Shown here: piece by piece, positions 42,993 to 52,561 of the stretch
Layout of the letters: the number at the start of each line of letters is the position of its first letter
Position numbering within the stretch: position 1 is the stretch's first letter
Origin: Collinsella aerofaciens
GTDB lineage: Bacteria > Actinomycetota > Coriobacteriia > Coriobacteriales > Coriobacteriaceae
DNA: 64,000 nucleotides
Direction of reading: 5' to 3'
NCBI RefSeq assembly: GCF_028209625.1
Contig: NZ_JAQLDU010000010.1
Location: 1 to 64,000 of the forward strand
Program-made: the position numbers and the translations under genes
Notes under the pieces: model-generated
Database searches by the model: none
Seen by the model: only the letters and a program-made list of their open reading frames with translations
What the model was told of the DNA's origin: nothing

Positions 42993-44033
42993 TTACAGCT
43001 CGACGAGCTGGCCGGTCTCGGCGGCCTCCTTGACGGCGTTGAGAAGTGTGAGCGTCTTGACGTTGTCGGCCGGCGTCACGACGGGCTCGACCTCGCGGCG
43101 GACAACCTTCACAAAGTGCTTGAGCTGCATCTTGTGCGGAAGTGCCGGGTCGACGGCCGGGATCTCCATCTGCAGCGGCTTGTGCCAGTTGGAGGCGCCG
43201 TCGTAGGAGAACTGGTGCAGGCGGGGCAGCGACAGGGCACCCTTAGTGCCGCCGATAAAGTAAGCGTCGGCGTCGAAGGGGCGGTACTGCGGGTCCTCGC
43301 GAGCGGTTGCCTCCCAGTTCCAGGGGCTGGCGGTGGCGTCGGAGATGGTCATGCTCGCAAGCGCGCCATCGGCAAAGCGAACGTTGACCACGGCGGAATC
43401 CTCGGTTTCAAAACCGCGGGCGGCGCTGGACTGCATGCCCTGGACGGCGACGGGCTCGCCCAGCAGGTAGCGGAGCAGGTCGACGTCGTGCACCAGGTTG
43501 ACCAGGATCGGGCCGGCACCCTTCTTGCGGCGCCACTCGACATCGAAGTACTCGTCATTCTTATAGATCATGTAGTGGAAGCTCGACACGGTGAGCTTGC
43601 CCAGCTCGCCGGACTCGATGATCTCCTTGGCCTTGTTCACAAACGGGTTGTGGCGACGGTGCTGACCCACGAGCACGGGCACACCGGCGGTCTCGGCCTC
43701 GGCGGCGAAGGCCTGGGCATCCTCGAGATCGTTGGAGATCGGCTTTTCGACCAGCGGCACGATGTTGCGCTTGATGGCCTCGCGGGCAACGCCCAGGTGC
43801 AGGTCGTTGGGGGTGGCGATGATGACGGCCTCGGGCTTGACCTCGTCCATCATCTGGGCGGGATCGGTGAAGAACGGCACGCCGGCGGCCTCGGCCGTGG
43901 CGCGGGCGCCCTCAAAGGCGTCGGCGATGGCGACGAGCTCGGCCTCGGGCTCCTCGGTGACAAAGCGGATGTGGTTGCGGCCCATGGCGCCGGCGCCGAT
44001 AACGGCAATGCGGACGGGGTTGAGCTCAGACAT
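42993..44033 (-). CDS. Gfo/Idh/MocA-family oxidoreductase
   Basis: The 346-residue protein has an N-terminal Rossmann fold (RIAVIGAGAMGRNHIRFV), the family catalytic-lysine motif VEKPISND and a C-terminal alpha/beta domain with GPILVNLVHDVDLLRYL. These enzymes oxidise or epimerise sugars, inositols or cyclic acids with NAD(P). It is third in a minus-strand operon after an SDR and an MFS transporter, suggesting uptake and stepwise oxidation of one compound. The substrate is unknown. Confidence 0.9.
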   Translation of the reverse strand: MSELNPVRIAVIGAGAMGRNHIRFVTEEPEAELVAIADAFEGARATAEAAGVPFFTDPAQMMDEVKPEAVIIATPNDLHLGVAREAIKRNIVPLVEKPISNDLEDAQAFAAEAETAGVPVLVGQHRRHNPFVNKAKEIIESGELGKLTVSSFHYMIYKNDEYFDVEWRRKKGAGPILVNLVHDVDLLRYLLGEPVAVQGMQSSAARGFETEDSAVVNVRFADGALASMTISDATASPWNWEATAREDPQYRPFDADAYFIGGTKGALSLPRLHQFSYDGASNWHKPLQMEIPAVDPALPHKMQLKHFVKVVRREVEPVVTPADNVKTLTLLNAVKEAAETGQLVEL

Positions 44034-44101
44034 TTCGACTCCTTAATACTGGTGACCGGTGGAATGCGGCAAGAGGACGGCCCTTGCCGCGTCAAGCAAA
44101 A

Positions 44102-45358
44102 CTAGGCGGACTTCTTCTTGCTGTCGGAGACCATCATGTAGACGGTGAGCACGACGGCGATGGCGGCAATCACAATGGCGCCATAGAAGGACTGCTGGTA
44201 GGCGGCGCTGCCGGCTTCGGCGTGATACAGCACGGCGGTGATGGGCTGGCTGATCCAGGTAGAGGCGGCGTAGCCCAAGAACATGATGCCGTAGTTGACA
44301 CCGATGTTGCTGGTGCCAAAGGCGCCACCGGTGAGCGGCGGGTAGATGACAAGCAGAGCACCAAAGCTAAAGCCGAGCAGGGCGAGCGCCACAAAGAACA
44401 TGCTCTGCGTAAAGCTCATCGACATGATGACGAGCGCGACGATGGTCACGACAAGGCTGATGAGCAGCGACTTGTAGGCACCGATCTTGTCGATGATCTG
44501 GCCAAAGGAAAGGCGACCGACCAGGTTGGCGCAGGTGTTGACGGAGACGACCACGCCGCCGAGGGCGACGGCTGCGGCACTCGTGGGGTCGGCGAAGAGC
44601 TGGACGGCGGCGATGGAGGCAACCTTGCCCACAAGCAGGGTGCCCGCGGTGGCGGCGAAGGCGAAGGTGGCGATGAGGACCCAGAAGCGCGGGGTTTTGA
44701 CCATCTCGCCCGGGGTGAGGTCGCCGAAGGTACCGGCGTGCGCGCCGCCCTTGGGGGCCTCGAAGCCCTCGGGCAGCCAACCGGCCTCGGGGGCCTTCAG
44801 GAACAGGGCGGAGGCGGCGATCGTCACAAAGAAGATGACGCCGAGTGCCTTGAGGGCGCCAAAGATGCCCAGACTCGGGATGAGCAGCGAGGCGAGCACC
44901 GGGGACAGCACAGCGGGGCCGGCGGTCGAAGCGGCCAGGGTGATGCCGGAGGCGAGGCCCTTTTTGTCGATGAACCACTTTTGGCCGGTGGTGAGCGCGG
45001 GGTTGTAGCCCAGGCCGTTGCCGATGGCGGCGACGAGCGAGAACCACAGGTAGAACTGCCACGGCTCGGTGACGGTGCCGGACATGAACCAGCCCACGCC
45101 GTAGCACACGGCGGCAGCGATCACGACGTTGCGCGGGCCGATCTTATCGGAGATGCGGCCGGCGAAGATGCCCGTCACGGCCATGATGGTCTGGAAGACC
45201 GGGAAAGCCCAGGTAAGTGCGCTGGACCACTCGGGGTAGACGGCGAGCAGGTTCTTGGACACGACGGAGTACAGCGCGATGGAGCTGATGAAGAACATGG
45301 TGACGCACGCGGCGGAAAGCACGACGGCGCGACCCTTGTTGGAGTTGGTGGAAGCCAT
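44102..45358 (-). CDS. MFS transporter (OxlT-like)
   Basis: The 418-residue protein has twelve predicted membrane helices and a central loop with FGDLTPGEMVKTPRFWVL, typical of the oxalate/formate antiporter-like group. AGRISDKIGPRNVV is the 2-3 loop motif and NPALTTGQKWFIDKKGLASG a family segment. It probably imports an organic acid or sugar acid for the flanking dehydrogenases. Gaps of about 65 bases on each side suggest one operon. Confidence 0.88.
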   Translation of the reverse strand: MASTNSNKGRAVVLSAACVTMFFISSIALYSVVSKNLLAVYPEWSSALTWAFPVFQTIMAVTGIFAGRISDKIGPRNVVIAAAVCYGVGWFMSGTVTEPWQFYLWFSLVAAIGNGLGYNPALTTGQKWFIDKKGLASGITLAASTAGPAVLSPVLASLLIPSLGIFGALKALGVIFFVTIAASALFLKAPEAGWLPEGFEAPKGGAHAGTFGDLTPGEMVKTPRFWVLIATFAFAATAGTLLVGKVASIAAVQLFADPTSAAAVALGGVVVSVNTCANLVGRLSFGQIIDKIGAYKSLLISLVVTIVALVIMSMSFTQSMFFVALALLGFSFGALLVIYPPLTGGAFGTSNIGVNYGIMFLGYAASTWISQPITAVLYHAEAGSAAYQQSFYGAIVIAAIAVVLTVYMMVSDSKKKSA

Positions 45359-45424
45359 GGGACTCTTTCTAATCGATACGGGGGAGGAGCGGGCGTGTCC
45401 GCGGTGCCTCCCTGTCAGGTTGGT

Positions 45425-46306
45425 TTACTGGTCAGTCGGCTTTGCGACGCCGGACTCGTCGGACCAAAGCTCGACACCCTTGTTCTTGAGGTAGTTGTCG
45501 GCAAAGGCGCGGCGGCCGCCGGGCTTGGCGGTGAGGTCGCCCATCATATTGGAGAAGCCGCCGTCGACCTTGATGGCGTCGCCGGTGGTAAAGTCTGAGC
45601 GCGTGGACGCCAGGAACATGACGGCGTTGGCGATATCGCTGACCTCGCCGATGCGACGCGTGGCGATGAGGCGGCTGCGGCTCTTCTCGACCTCGGGATC
45701 GGCGTAAAAGCTTGCCGACATGGGGGTCTTGACGAAGCAGGGCTCGACGCAGTTGGAGCGCACGCCGTAGGGACCCCACTCGGCAGCCAGCATCTTGGAC
45801 ATCATGTTGACGCCCGCCTTGGTGGAGCTGTACACGCCCGAGAACGTTTCGGGGGAGTGACTGGCGACGGTGGAGATGTGAACCAGGCGGCCCTGGCCGG
45901 CCTTGATCATCTCGCGACCAAAGCGCTGCGAGGTGATGAAGTAGCCGGTGAGGTTGACGTTGATGACCTCGTTCCAGTCGGAGAGCGGCAGGTCCTCCAT
46001 GGCTGCGAAGCGCAGGATGCCGGCGGTGTTGACGAGAACGTCGACGCGGCCGAAGTTGGCGATGGTGGCGTCGACGGCGGCCTGAACCTCGGCCTCGTCG
46101 GTGGCGTTCATCTTGTAGCCCTCGGCGTGGATGCCAAACTCGGCAGCGAGGTCGGCGGCAGCGGCCTTGACCTTCTCCTCGTCCAGGTCGAGCAGGACGA
46201 CGTTAGCGCCATTGCGGGCGAACTCGCGGCAAATCTCGACGCCCATGCCGCCGAGCGCTCCAGTCACAGCGCAAACATCGCCCTCGAGCTTAAGCCAATT
46301 GCTCAT
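45425..46306 (-). CDS. Short-chain dehydrogenase/reductase
   Basis: The 293-residue protein has the cofactor loop VTGALGGMGVEICREF, then NTAGILRF, the catalytic Ser in VHISTVASHS and YSSTKAG (Tyr and Lys). Asp after the second strand (LLDLDEEKV) favours NAD over NADP. A C-terminal extension of about 35 residues (RRAFADNYLKNKGVELWSDE) goes beyond the usual 250-residue fold. It is first in the operon with the MFS and Gfo genes and divergent from a LysR regulator. Confidence 0.9.
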   Translation of the reverse strand: MSNWLKLEGDVCAVTGALGGMGVEICREFARNGANVVLLDLDEEKVKAAAADLAAEFGIHAEGYKMNATDEAEVQAAVDATIANFGRVDVLVNTAGILRFAAMEDLPLSDWNEVINVNLTGYFITSQRFGREMIKAGQGRLVHISTVASHSPETFSGVYSSTKAGVNMMSKMLAAEWGPYGVRSNCVEPCFVKTPMSASFYADPEVEKSRSRLIATRRIGEVSDIANAVMFLASTRSDFTTGDAIKVDGGFSNMMGDLTAKPGGRRAFADNYLKNKGVELWSDESGVAKPTDQ

Positions 46307-46539
46307 AGGAACTTCCCTTCTTATGCCTCCCGGTGGGTCGCTCCCATTAACCGACCCACGTGGTTTTCGCTGGTTATCGTATGCTTTGCATTTGCGCAGG
46401 TGAATTGCATATTTGTTAGAATGGCGTAAACCTCTGGTTTATAGCTCACAAGACGATTTGTCCGTAATTGAGTGTGTGACCTGCCAAAACAACCCCCTGC
46501 GGCCGCGCATGGGCATACGTCTGGAAACGGGAGATTGAC

Positions 46540-47418
46540 GTGTACGATCGACGACTTGAGGCCATATCGGCCGCCGCGGAGCTGGGAAGCTTCTCGCGTG
46601 CCGCGGCAAAGCTGCGCGTGTCGACGCCGGCACTCGTCAAGCAGGTTTCGGGCTTCGAGGCCGAGTTCGGCATCACGCTGTTCGAGCGGTCGCACTCGGG
46701 CGTTAAGGTGACGCCGGCTGGTGCGCTACTGGTGGACGACGCGCGCTCGATCATGCGCCAGTCCGAGGACGCACTGCGTCGTGCCCGGCGCGCGGCGGGC
46801 GATGGCGGTGCGGTGCGCTTGGGCGTGTCGATGATGTGCCCGGGGCGCCAGACGCTGTCGATGTGGACGGACGTGCACGAGCTGGAGCCGTCGTTGCGCT
46901 TTGAGATTGTGCCGGTGAGCGATCTCTATGACGAGCGCGAATCCGTTATGCGCAGCCTGGGGCGCGAGGTGGATGTGGTGCAGTCGAGTTTTTCGACCCC
47001 GCGCTGGGGCGACGCCTGCCAAAAGCTCCTCATCGTCAACGTGCCGTTTTATATCGACGTGCCGCGCACGAGCCGGCTCGCGCGCAAGACGCGCATCACG
47101 GTTGCCGACCTGGAGGGCATGCGCCTGCGCGTGCTCCGTCACGGCAACGACGCCATGGACAGCCTGCGCATCGATCTTTTGGCCGACGGCGGCGTGGACG
47201 TGATCGATGTGGATAGCTTTGACTTTGCGCTGTTCAACGATGCCGAGGAAAAGGGCGACGCGGTGCTCACCTGCGGAGCGTGGTCGGGCGTGCACCCGGC
47301 TTTTATGGGCGTGCCGTTCTTGTGCGGTCGTGAGGTGCCGGTCTACTTGCACTACCCGCTCGAACCCACCCTCCAAGTCCAAAAATTCGTCAACGCCATG
47401 GCCCAACTTCTCAAATAG
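46540..47418 (+). CDS. LysR-family transcriptional regulator
   Basis: The 292-residue protein has an N-terminal winged HTH (about 3-62: RRLEAISAAAELGSFSRAAA, LFERSHSGVKVTPAGALL) and a C-terminal effector domain (about 90-290). It starts at GTG with GGGAG upstream. It is divergent from the SDR-MFS-Gfo operon across 233 bases, the classic position for controlling it and itself. The effector is unknown. Confidence 0.88.
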   Translation: MYDRRLEAISAAAELGSFSRAAAKLRVSTPALVKQVSGFEAEFGITLFERSHSGVKVTPAGALLVDDARSIMRQSEDALRRARRAAGDGGAVRLGVSMMCPGRQTLSMWTDVHELEPSLRFEIVPVSDLYDERESVMRSLGREVDVVQSSFSTPRWGDACQKLLIVNVPFYIDVPRTSRLARKTRITVADLEGMRLRVLRHGNDAMDSLRIDLLADGGVDVIDVDSFDFALFNDAEEKGDAVLTCGAWSGVHPAFMGVPFLCGREVPVYLHYPLEPTLQVQKFVNAMAQLLK

Positions 47419-47538
47419 CTACCGTGTCGATGATTCTTTAATCCCCGTCCTAGAAAAATCATCTGGTAGAGTTGACCTCACGTGAATTTCGGCACACTGC
47501 GCGCTATCTGCGCTTTTACCGTTTGGAGGAGTGAGCTT

Positions 47539-48630
47539 GTGAATACTATTGTCGCCAAGAAGGCCAGCCGGGCGGTGCGACTGCTCATGATGGTGCTCAC
47601 GGCAGTTCTCATCTTCTTCTTCATCAACGTTATGCTGCTCGTCTCCGACATCCAGGGCACGGCACGAGTGGTCAACTACGCCGGTCTGGTGCGCGGCACC
47701 ACGCAGCGAATCGTTAAGCTCGAGGACGCGGGCCAGCCACAAGATGACCTGCTCAAGGCTGTGGATTCATACATTAATGGTTTGCGCTACGGAAGCGACG
47801 ACCTCAATCTCGTCCGCCTGGATGACGATGAGTATCAGGCAAAGATGACCGAACTCGCGAGCTATTTTGACAAGCTTCGCACCGAGGTTGCCCGTGTGCG
47901 CGAAGTCGGCTACGAGAACACCGACATCATCGCCATGAGCGAGGAATTCTTTGGCATTTGTGACGATGCTACGAGGCTCGCGGAGGACTGCTCCCAGGAG
48001 AAGGCGACGGCGCTCAATCGTCTTGAGGGCCTGGTGATCATCGACATCGTTGGCTTGGTGGCGACCTTTGCGGTCGAACTTGCTCGCGCGGTGCGCACCG
48101 CCGCGCTCAATCGCGAGCTGCAGAACAAAGTCTATCTCGATGAAGCCACGGGACTGCCCAACAAGAACAAGTGCGAGGAAATCTTGGGGCAGGGACATCC
48201 CGTTTCCGCCGAAGCGCCCGTCGCGCTGTGCGTCTTCGATCTTAACAATCTGCATACGGTCAATAACCGCTTTGGCCACGAGAAGGGTGACGAATACATC
48301 CGTTCTTTTGCCCATCAGCTGGGGCGCGTGGCGTCCGAGACCTGCTTTGTGGGCCGCGACGGCGGCGATGAGTTTATCGCGGTGCTGTGGGATGCCGATC
48401 GAGCCGCCGTGGAGTCCTGTCTCGCTTGGATTCGCGTGAATGTGAACGAGCATTCTGAGGCTCACCCTGACATGCCTATCAGCTATGCAGTGGGTTATGC
48501 GCTTTCTAGTGATTATGATGAACCGCCTACGATGCGCGAGCTCTTTTCCCAGGCCGACAAAAACATGTACATCGACAAGAACCGCGTAAAGAAAGCCGAG
48601 GCAGCTGGGCCGCAACGCGAGGACCGCTGA
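47539..48630 (+). CDS. Membrane-anchored diguanylate cyclase (GGDEF)
   Basis: The 363-residue protein has one membrane segment near the start (about 15-38), an extracytoplasmic or helical region (about 40-165, with a nitrate-sensor/MCP-like VVNYAGLVRGTTQRIVKLED), a second hydrophobic segment (about 168-182) and a GGDEF domain (about 200-350). The active site GRDGGDEFIAVL is intact, with FDLNNLHTVNNRFGHEKGDE before it, so synthesis of cyclic di-GMP is likely. GTG start with GGAGGAG upstream. No EAL domain or effector lies nearby. Confidence 0.9.
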   Translation: MNTIVAKKASRAVRLLMMVLTAVLIFFFINVMLLVSDIQGTARVVNYAGLVRGTTQRIVKLEDAGQPQDDLLKAVDSYINGLRYGSDDLNLVRLDDDEYQAKMTELASYFDKLRTEVARVREVGYENTDIIAMSEEFFGICDDATRLAEDCSQEKATALNRLEGLVIIDIVGLVATFAVELARAVRTAALNRELQNKVYLDEATGLPNKNKCEEILGQGHPVSAEAPVALCVFDLNNLHTVNNRFGHEKGDEYIRSFAHQLGRVASETCFVGRDGGDEFIAVLWDADRAAVESCLAWIRVNVNEHSEAHPDMPISYAVGYALSSDYDEPPTMRELFSQADKNMYIDKNRVKKAEAAGPQREDR

Positions 48631-48641
48631 GCCCACAAAAC

Positions 48642-48669
48642 GAGGCCCTGGCCAAACGGCCAGGGCCTC
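48642..48669 (+). terminator. Diguanylate cyclase terminator
   Basis: GAGGCCCTGGCC pairs with GGCCAGGGCCTC (12 bp, loop AAAC); a short T-containing tail follows 12 bases past the stop. Confidence 0.7.
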
Positions 48670-48712
48670 ACTAACTTTCATTCCGCTCCAAACGACGGAC
48701 TGATTGCGCGCA

Positions 48713-48820
48713 GGAGGGTGCCCCGGGGTCGGCGGGGTATTTCCTCCGCGCGCAGTTTCGCAGTGCAGCGAGAATGTTTGAGCACGGAGGAATTACCCCG
48801 CCGACCCCGGGGCACCCTCC
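48713..48820. repeat. Large inverted repeat between convergent genes
   Basis: The 36-bp arms (48713-48748 and 48785-48820) pair at 35 of 36 positions (GGAGGGTGCCCCGGGGTCGG...). It lies between the cyclase and the minus-strand ABC gene and ends 15 bases from the latter's stop. Confidence 0.8.
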
Positions 48821-48834
48821 GTCAGTAACTGGTC

Positions 48835-50754
48835 CTACTCGAGCTCAAACGCACCCGTGTACAGCTGGTAGTAATACCCGCGCTTGGCGATCAGCTCGTC
48901 GTGGTTGCCGCGCTCGATGATGCGGCCGTGATCCAGACAGATGATCGCGTCGGAGTTGCGCACGGTGGACAAGCGGTGCGCGATGACAAACGTCGTGCGG
49001 CCCTCCATGAGCTTGTCCATGCCCGCCTGCACGATGGCCTCGGTGCGGGTGTCGATGGAACTCGTTGCTTCGTCCAGAATCATTGCCGGCGGATCGGCGA
49101 CGGCGGCGCGCGCGATTGAAATCAGCTGGCGCTGGCCCTGCGACAGCTGGGCGCCGTTGCCGGTGAGCATGGTGTCATAGCCGTCGGGTAGGCGGGTGAT
49201 AAAGTCGTCCGCGCCCGCGAGCTTTGCCGCCGCGATGCACTCCTCGTCGGTGGCGTCTAGGTTGCCGTAGCGGATGTTATCCATCACGGTGCCGGTGAAC
49301 AGGTTCACGTCCTGCAGCACGACGCCCAGGCTTCGGCGCAGGTCGGCCTTGCGGATCTTGTTGACGTTGATGCCGTCGTAGCGGATCTTGCCGTCGGCGA
49401 TGTCGTAGAAGCGGTTGATGAGGTTGGTGATGGTCGTCTTGCCGGCACCGGTTGCGCCGACAAACGCGACCTTCTGGCCCGGCTTGGCAAACACAGACAC
49501 GCCGTGCAGCACCTCGTGGTCGGGCGTGTAACCAAAGTCCACGTTGTTCATAACCAGATCGCCGCGCAGCGGCACGTACTCGATCTCGCCGGTTGCGCGG
49601 TGCGGATGTTTCCATGCCCACATGCCGGTGTGGTGGTCAGCCTCCTCGAACTCCCAAGTCTCGGGGTTCACCTGTGCGTTGACGAGCGTCACGTAGCCTT
49701 CGTCGGCCTCGGGCTTCTCGTCGATGAGCTCAAAGATGCGGTCGGCGCCGGCGAGGCCCATGACCACGGCGTTGATCTGCTGCGAGATCTGGCCGATCTG
49801 TCCGCAGAACTGCTTGGTCATGTTGAGGAACGGCACCACGACGGCGATGGACAGCGCCATGCCCGAGATACTCAGGTTGGGCACGCCCAGCGCCAGGAAA
49901 ATGCCGCCCGCCAGTGCGACCAGCACGTAGAGCAGGTTGCCCAGGTTCATAAGGATGGGCATGAGGATGTTGGCGTACATGTTGGCCTTCTGGGAGACCT
50001 CGAAGAGCTTTTCGTTGCGCTCGTCAAAATCGGCCTCGGCGGCAGACTCGTGGCAGAACGCCTTGACGACCTTCTGGCCGTTCATGACCTCCTCGATATG
50101 GCCCTCGACCACGCCAAGCTCGGTCTGCTGCGCAATGAAGAAGCGCGCGGAGTTGGATCCGAGCAGCTTGGTCATAAAGGTCATAAAGGCGACGCCGGCG
50201 ATGATGACCAGGCACATCCACGCGCTGTAGTACAGCATGATAAAGAACACCGTGACGATGATGATGATCGTCATGAGCAGGTTGGGCAGCGACTGGCTGA
50301 TCATCTGGCGCAGCGTGTCGATGTCGTTGGTGTAGTGGCTCATGATGTCGCCGCGCTGGTGCGTGTCGAAGTAGCGAATCGGCAGGTCCTGCATGCGGTT
50401 GAACATCATCTCGCGCAGCTTCTCGAGCGAGCCCTGCGTGACAATAGCCATGGCGCGGTTCCAGAAGAGCGAGGACAGGACGCCGACGCCGTAGATGCAG
50501 GCGAGGGTGGTCACGAGCTGTGCGATCTTGGGCTGTGCGGCTTCCCAATCGCCCGACTGCCACGATTCGCTAATAATTTGCAGGGCGCTCTGCAGGAAGG
50601 TCGCGCCGATGGAGTTGATGATGGCACAGAGCACCACGCCGGCGACGACGAGGGGCAAAAGCACAGGATAGAAGCCAAAGAGCGTCTTGATGAGGCGCGA
50701 CATGGTGCCGCCCTTACGGTTGAGCGCGCGCTCGGCGGTCGTTGCCTTACTCAT
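48835..50754 (-). CDS. ABC exporter half-transporter (catalytic half), MarR operon
   Basis: The 639-residue protein has a six-helix membrane domain (about 20-330) and an ATPase domain: Walker A GATGAGKTT, signature LSQGQ, Walker B MILDEATSSID, H-loop IAHRLST. An insert of about 40 residues (ETWEFEEADHHTGMWAWKHP) precedes the nucleotide domain. It starts at an ATG overlapping the upstream stop by 8 bases, with AAGGAGG upstream. It forms a heterodimer with the preceding gene product. A multidrug or toxic-compound exporter is likely given MarR control. Confidence 0.9.
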   Translation of the reverse strand: MSKATTAERALNRKGGTMSRLIKTLFGFYPVLLPLVVAGVVLCAIINSIGATFLQSALQIISESWQSGDWEAAQPKIAQLVTTLACIYGVGVLSSLFWNRAMAIVTQGSLEKLREMMFNRMQDLPIRYFDTHQRGDIMSHYTNDIDTLRQMISQSLPNLLMTIIIIVTVFFIMLYYSAWMCLVIIAGVAFMTFMTKLLGSNSARFFIAQQTELGVVEGHIEEVMNGQKVVKAFCHESAAEADFDERNEKLFEVSQKANMYANILMPILMNLGNLLYVLVALAGGIFLALGVPNLSISGMALSIAVVVPFLNMTKQFCGQIGQISQQINAVVMGLAGADRIFELIDEKPEADEGYVTLVNAQVNPETWEFEEADHHTGMWAWKHPHRATGEIEYVPLRGDLVMNNVDFGYTPDHEVLHGVSVFAKPGQKVAFVGATGAGKTTITNLINRFYDIADGKIRYDGINVNKIRKADLRRSLGVVLQDVNLFTGTVMDNIRYGNLDATDEECIAAAKLAGADDFITRLPDGYDTMLTGNGAQLSQGQRQLISIARAAVADPPAMILDEATSSIDTRTEAIVQAGMDKLMEGRTTFVIAHRLSTVRNSDAIICLDHGRIIERGNHDELIAKRGYYYQLYTGAFELE

Positions 50755-52561
50755 GTGCCTCGCCTCCTTCCTGGGTCTGAGCTTGCGTTGCGGATGCCTC
50801 GGTGTCGGCCTCGACGGCCCCTTCGCCCTCGGCAGACATCTTGTTTTGCGAGGTAAAGGTCTCGCGGTAGATCTCGCTCGTCTTGAGTAGCTCGTCATGG
50901 TTGCCGATCTGCGCGATACGGCCGCCCTCCATGACGATGATGCGGTCTGCGTCCTGTACGGAGCTGATGCGCTGGGCGATGATGAGCTTGGTCGTGTTGG
51001 GCAGATAGCTTGCCAGCCCTGCGCGGATCTTGGCGTCGGTCTTGGTGTCGACGGCGCTGGTGGAGTCGTCCAGGATCAAGATCTTGGGGCGACGCAGCAG
51101 GGCGCGTGCAATGCACAGGCGCTGCTTCTGACCGCCGGAAACGTTGGAGCCGCCCTGTTCGATCCAGGTGTCGTAGCCCTTGGGGAAACCGTCGACAAAC
51201 TCGTCGGCGCAGGCCAGATGCGCTGCCTCGCGGACTTCCTCGTCGGTGGCGTTCGGGTCGCCCCAACGCAGGTTCTCGGCGATGGTGCCGCTAAACAGCA
51301 CGTTTTTCTGCAGCACCATGGCGACCTGGTGACGCAGCGCGTCCAGGTCGTAGTCGCGCACGTCCACGCCGCCCACGCGCACAGCGCCTTCGGTGGTGTC
51401 GTACAGGCGGGCGATGAGGTTAACGAGCGTGGACTTGGCCGAGCCGGTGCCGCCGATGATGCCGATGGTCTCGCCGCTCGTAATGTGCAGGTCGATATCG
51501 TCGAGCGCCTGGCGCTTCGCATGCTTGGAATACTTAAAGCTCACGTGGTCAAAGTCGATGGAACCGTCGGCAACCTCGAGCACGGGCTCGGCGGGACCGG
51601 CGATCGTGGGCTCGGCGGCCAGCACCTCGGCAATGCGGTGTGCCGATTCGTCGGCCATGGTCACCATGACAAAGATCATCGACAGCTGCATCAGGCTCAT
51701 GAGAATCTGGAAACCATAGGTAAAGGTCGAGGAGAGCTGGCCCACGTCGAACAGCGTGCCCTGGCTCGTGATGATGAGCTTGGAGCCCAGGTAGATGATG
51801 ACGACAAACGCGCCGTTGACGCAGATGTTCATCATGGGGTTGTTAAAGGCGAGCAGCTTCTCGGCGCGGGTGAAGTCCATCTGGACGTCGCGCGCGGCGG
51901 TCGCGAACTTCTCCTTCTCAAAGTCTTCGCGCACATAGCTCTTGACCACGCGCATGCCGGTGACGTTTTCCTCAACGGACTCGTTAAGGGCGTCGTACTT
52001 GTGGAACACGCGCGAGAAGATGGGGCGCACCTTAAAGATGATAAAGAACAGTCCAAAGCCCAGCAGCGGAATGATGACCAGGTAGACCATGGCGACGCTG
52101 CCGCCCATGATAAACGCCATGGTAAAGGCGAAGATCAATACCAGCGGCGCGCGCACGGCAATACGGATGATCATCATAAAGGCCTGCTGCACGTTGTTGA
52201 TATCGGTGGTCAGGCGCGTGACGAGTGAGGAGCTCGAGAACTCATCGATGTTGGCAAAGCTGAACGTCTGGATCTTGTAGAACAGGTCGTGACGCAGGTT
52301 CTTGGCGAACCCGCAGCTCGCATGGCTGCAGGTGACGCCGGCCGCGGCGCCAAAAGCAAGCGATGTCAGCGCGATGAGCACCAAAAGGCCCGCGGTAGGA
52401 AGCATCTCGGCTACGGCGGCGCCGTCTTTGATGGCGTCGATCAGGTTGGCGGTGATAAATGGAATCAGCATCTCGCAGAGCACCTCGCCAAGCACGAGCA
52501 ACGGCGTGGCAACGGTGACTTTCATATAGTCGCGGATGCTTCCCATGAGGGTTTTAATCAT
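50747..52561 (-). CDS. ABC exporter half-transporter (degenerate half), MarR operon
   Basis: The 604-residue protein has a membrane domain and an ATPase with Walker A GGTGSAKST (Ala for Gly), signature VSGGQ, Walker B ILILDDSTSAVD (Asp for Glu) and H-loop IAQRISS (Gln for His). This is the degenerate half expected of a heterodimer, the same asymmetry as in the pair at 5923-9636. Its ATG overlaps the marR stop by 8 bases, and GGGAGG lies inside the marR gene. The C-terminus is a short acidic tail. Confidence 0.9.
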   Translation of the reverse strand: MIKTLMGSIRDYMKVTVATPLLVLGEVLCEMLIPFITANLIDAIKDGAAVAEMLPTAGLLVLIALTSLAFGAAAGVTCSHASCGFAKNLRHDLFYKIQTFSFANIDEFSSSSLVTRLTTDINNVQQAFMMIIRIAVRAPLVLIFAFTMAFIMGGSVAMVYLVIIPLLGFGLFFIIFKVRPIFSRVFHKYDALNESVEENVTGMRVVKSYVREDFEKEKFATAARDVQMDFTRAEKLLAFNNPMMNICVNGAFVVIIYLGSKLIITSQGTLFDVGQLSSTFTYGFQILMSLMQLSMIFVMVTMADESAHRIAEVLAAEPTIAGPAEPVLEVADGSIDFDHVSFKYSKHAKRQALDDIDLHITSGETIGIIGGTGSAKSTLVNLIARLYDTTEGAVRVGGVDVRDYDLDALRHQVAMVLQKNVLFSGTIAENLRWGDPNATDEEVREAAHLACADEFVDGFPKGYDTWIEQGGSNVSGGQKQRLCIARALLRRPKILILDDSTSAVDTKTDAKIRAGLASYLPNTTKLIIAQRISSVQDADRIIVMEGGRIAQIGNHDELLKTSEIYRETFTSQNKMSAEGEGAVEADTEASATQAQTQEGGEAHE

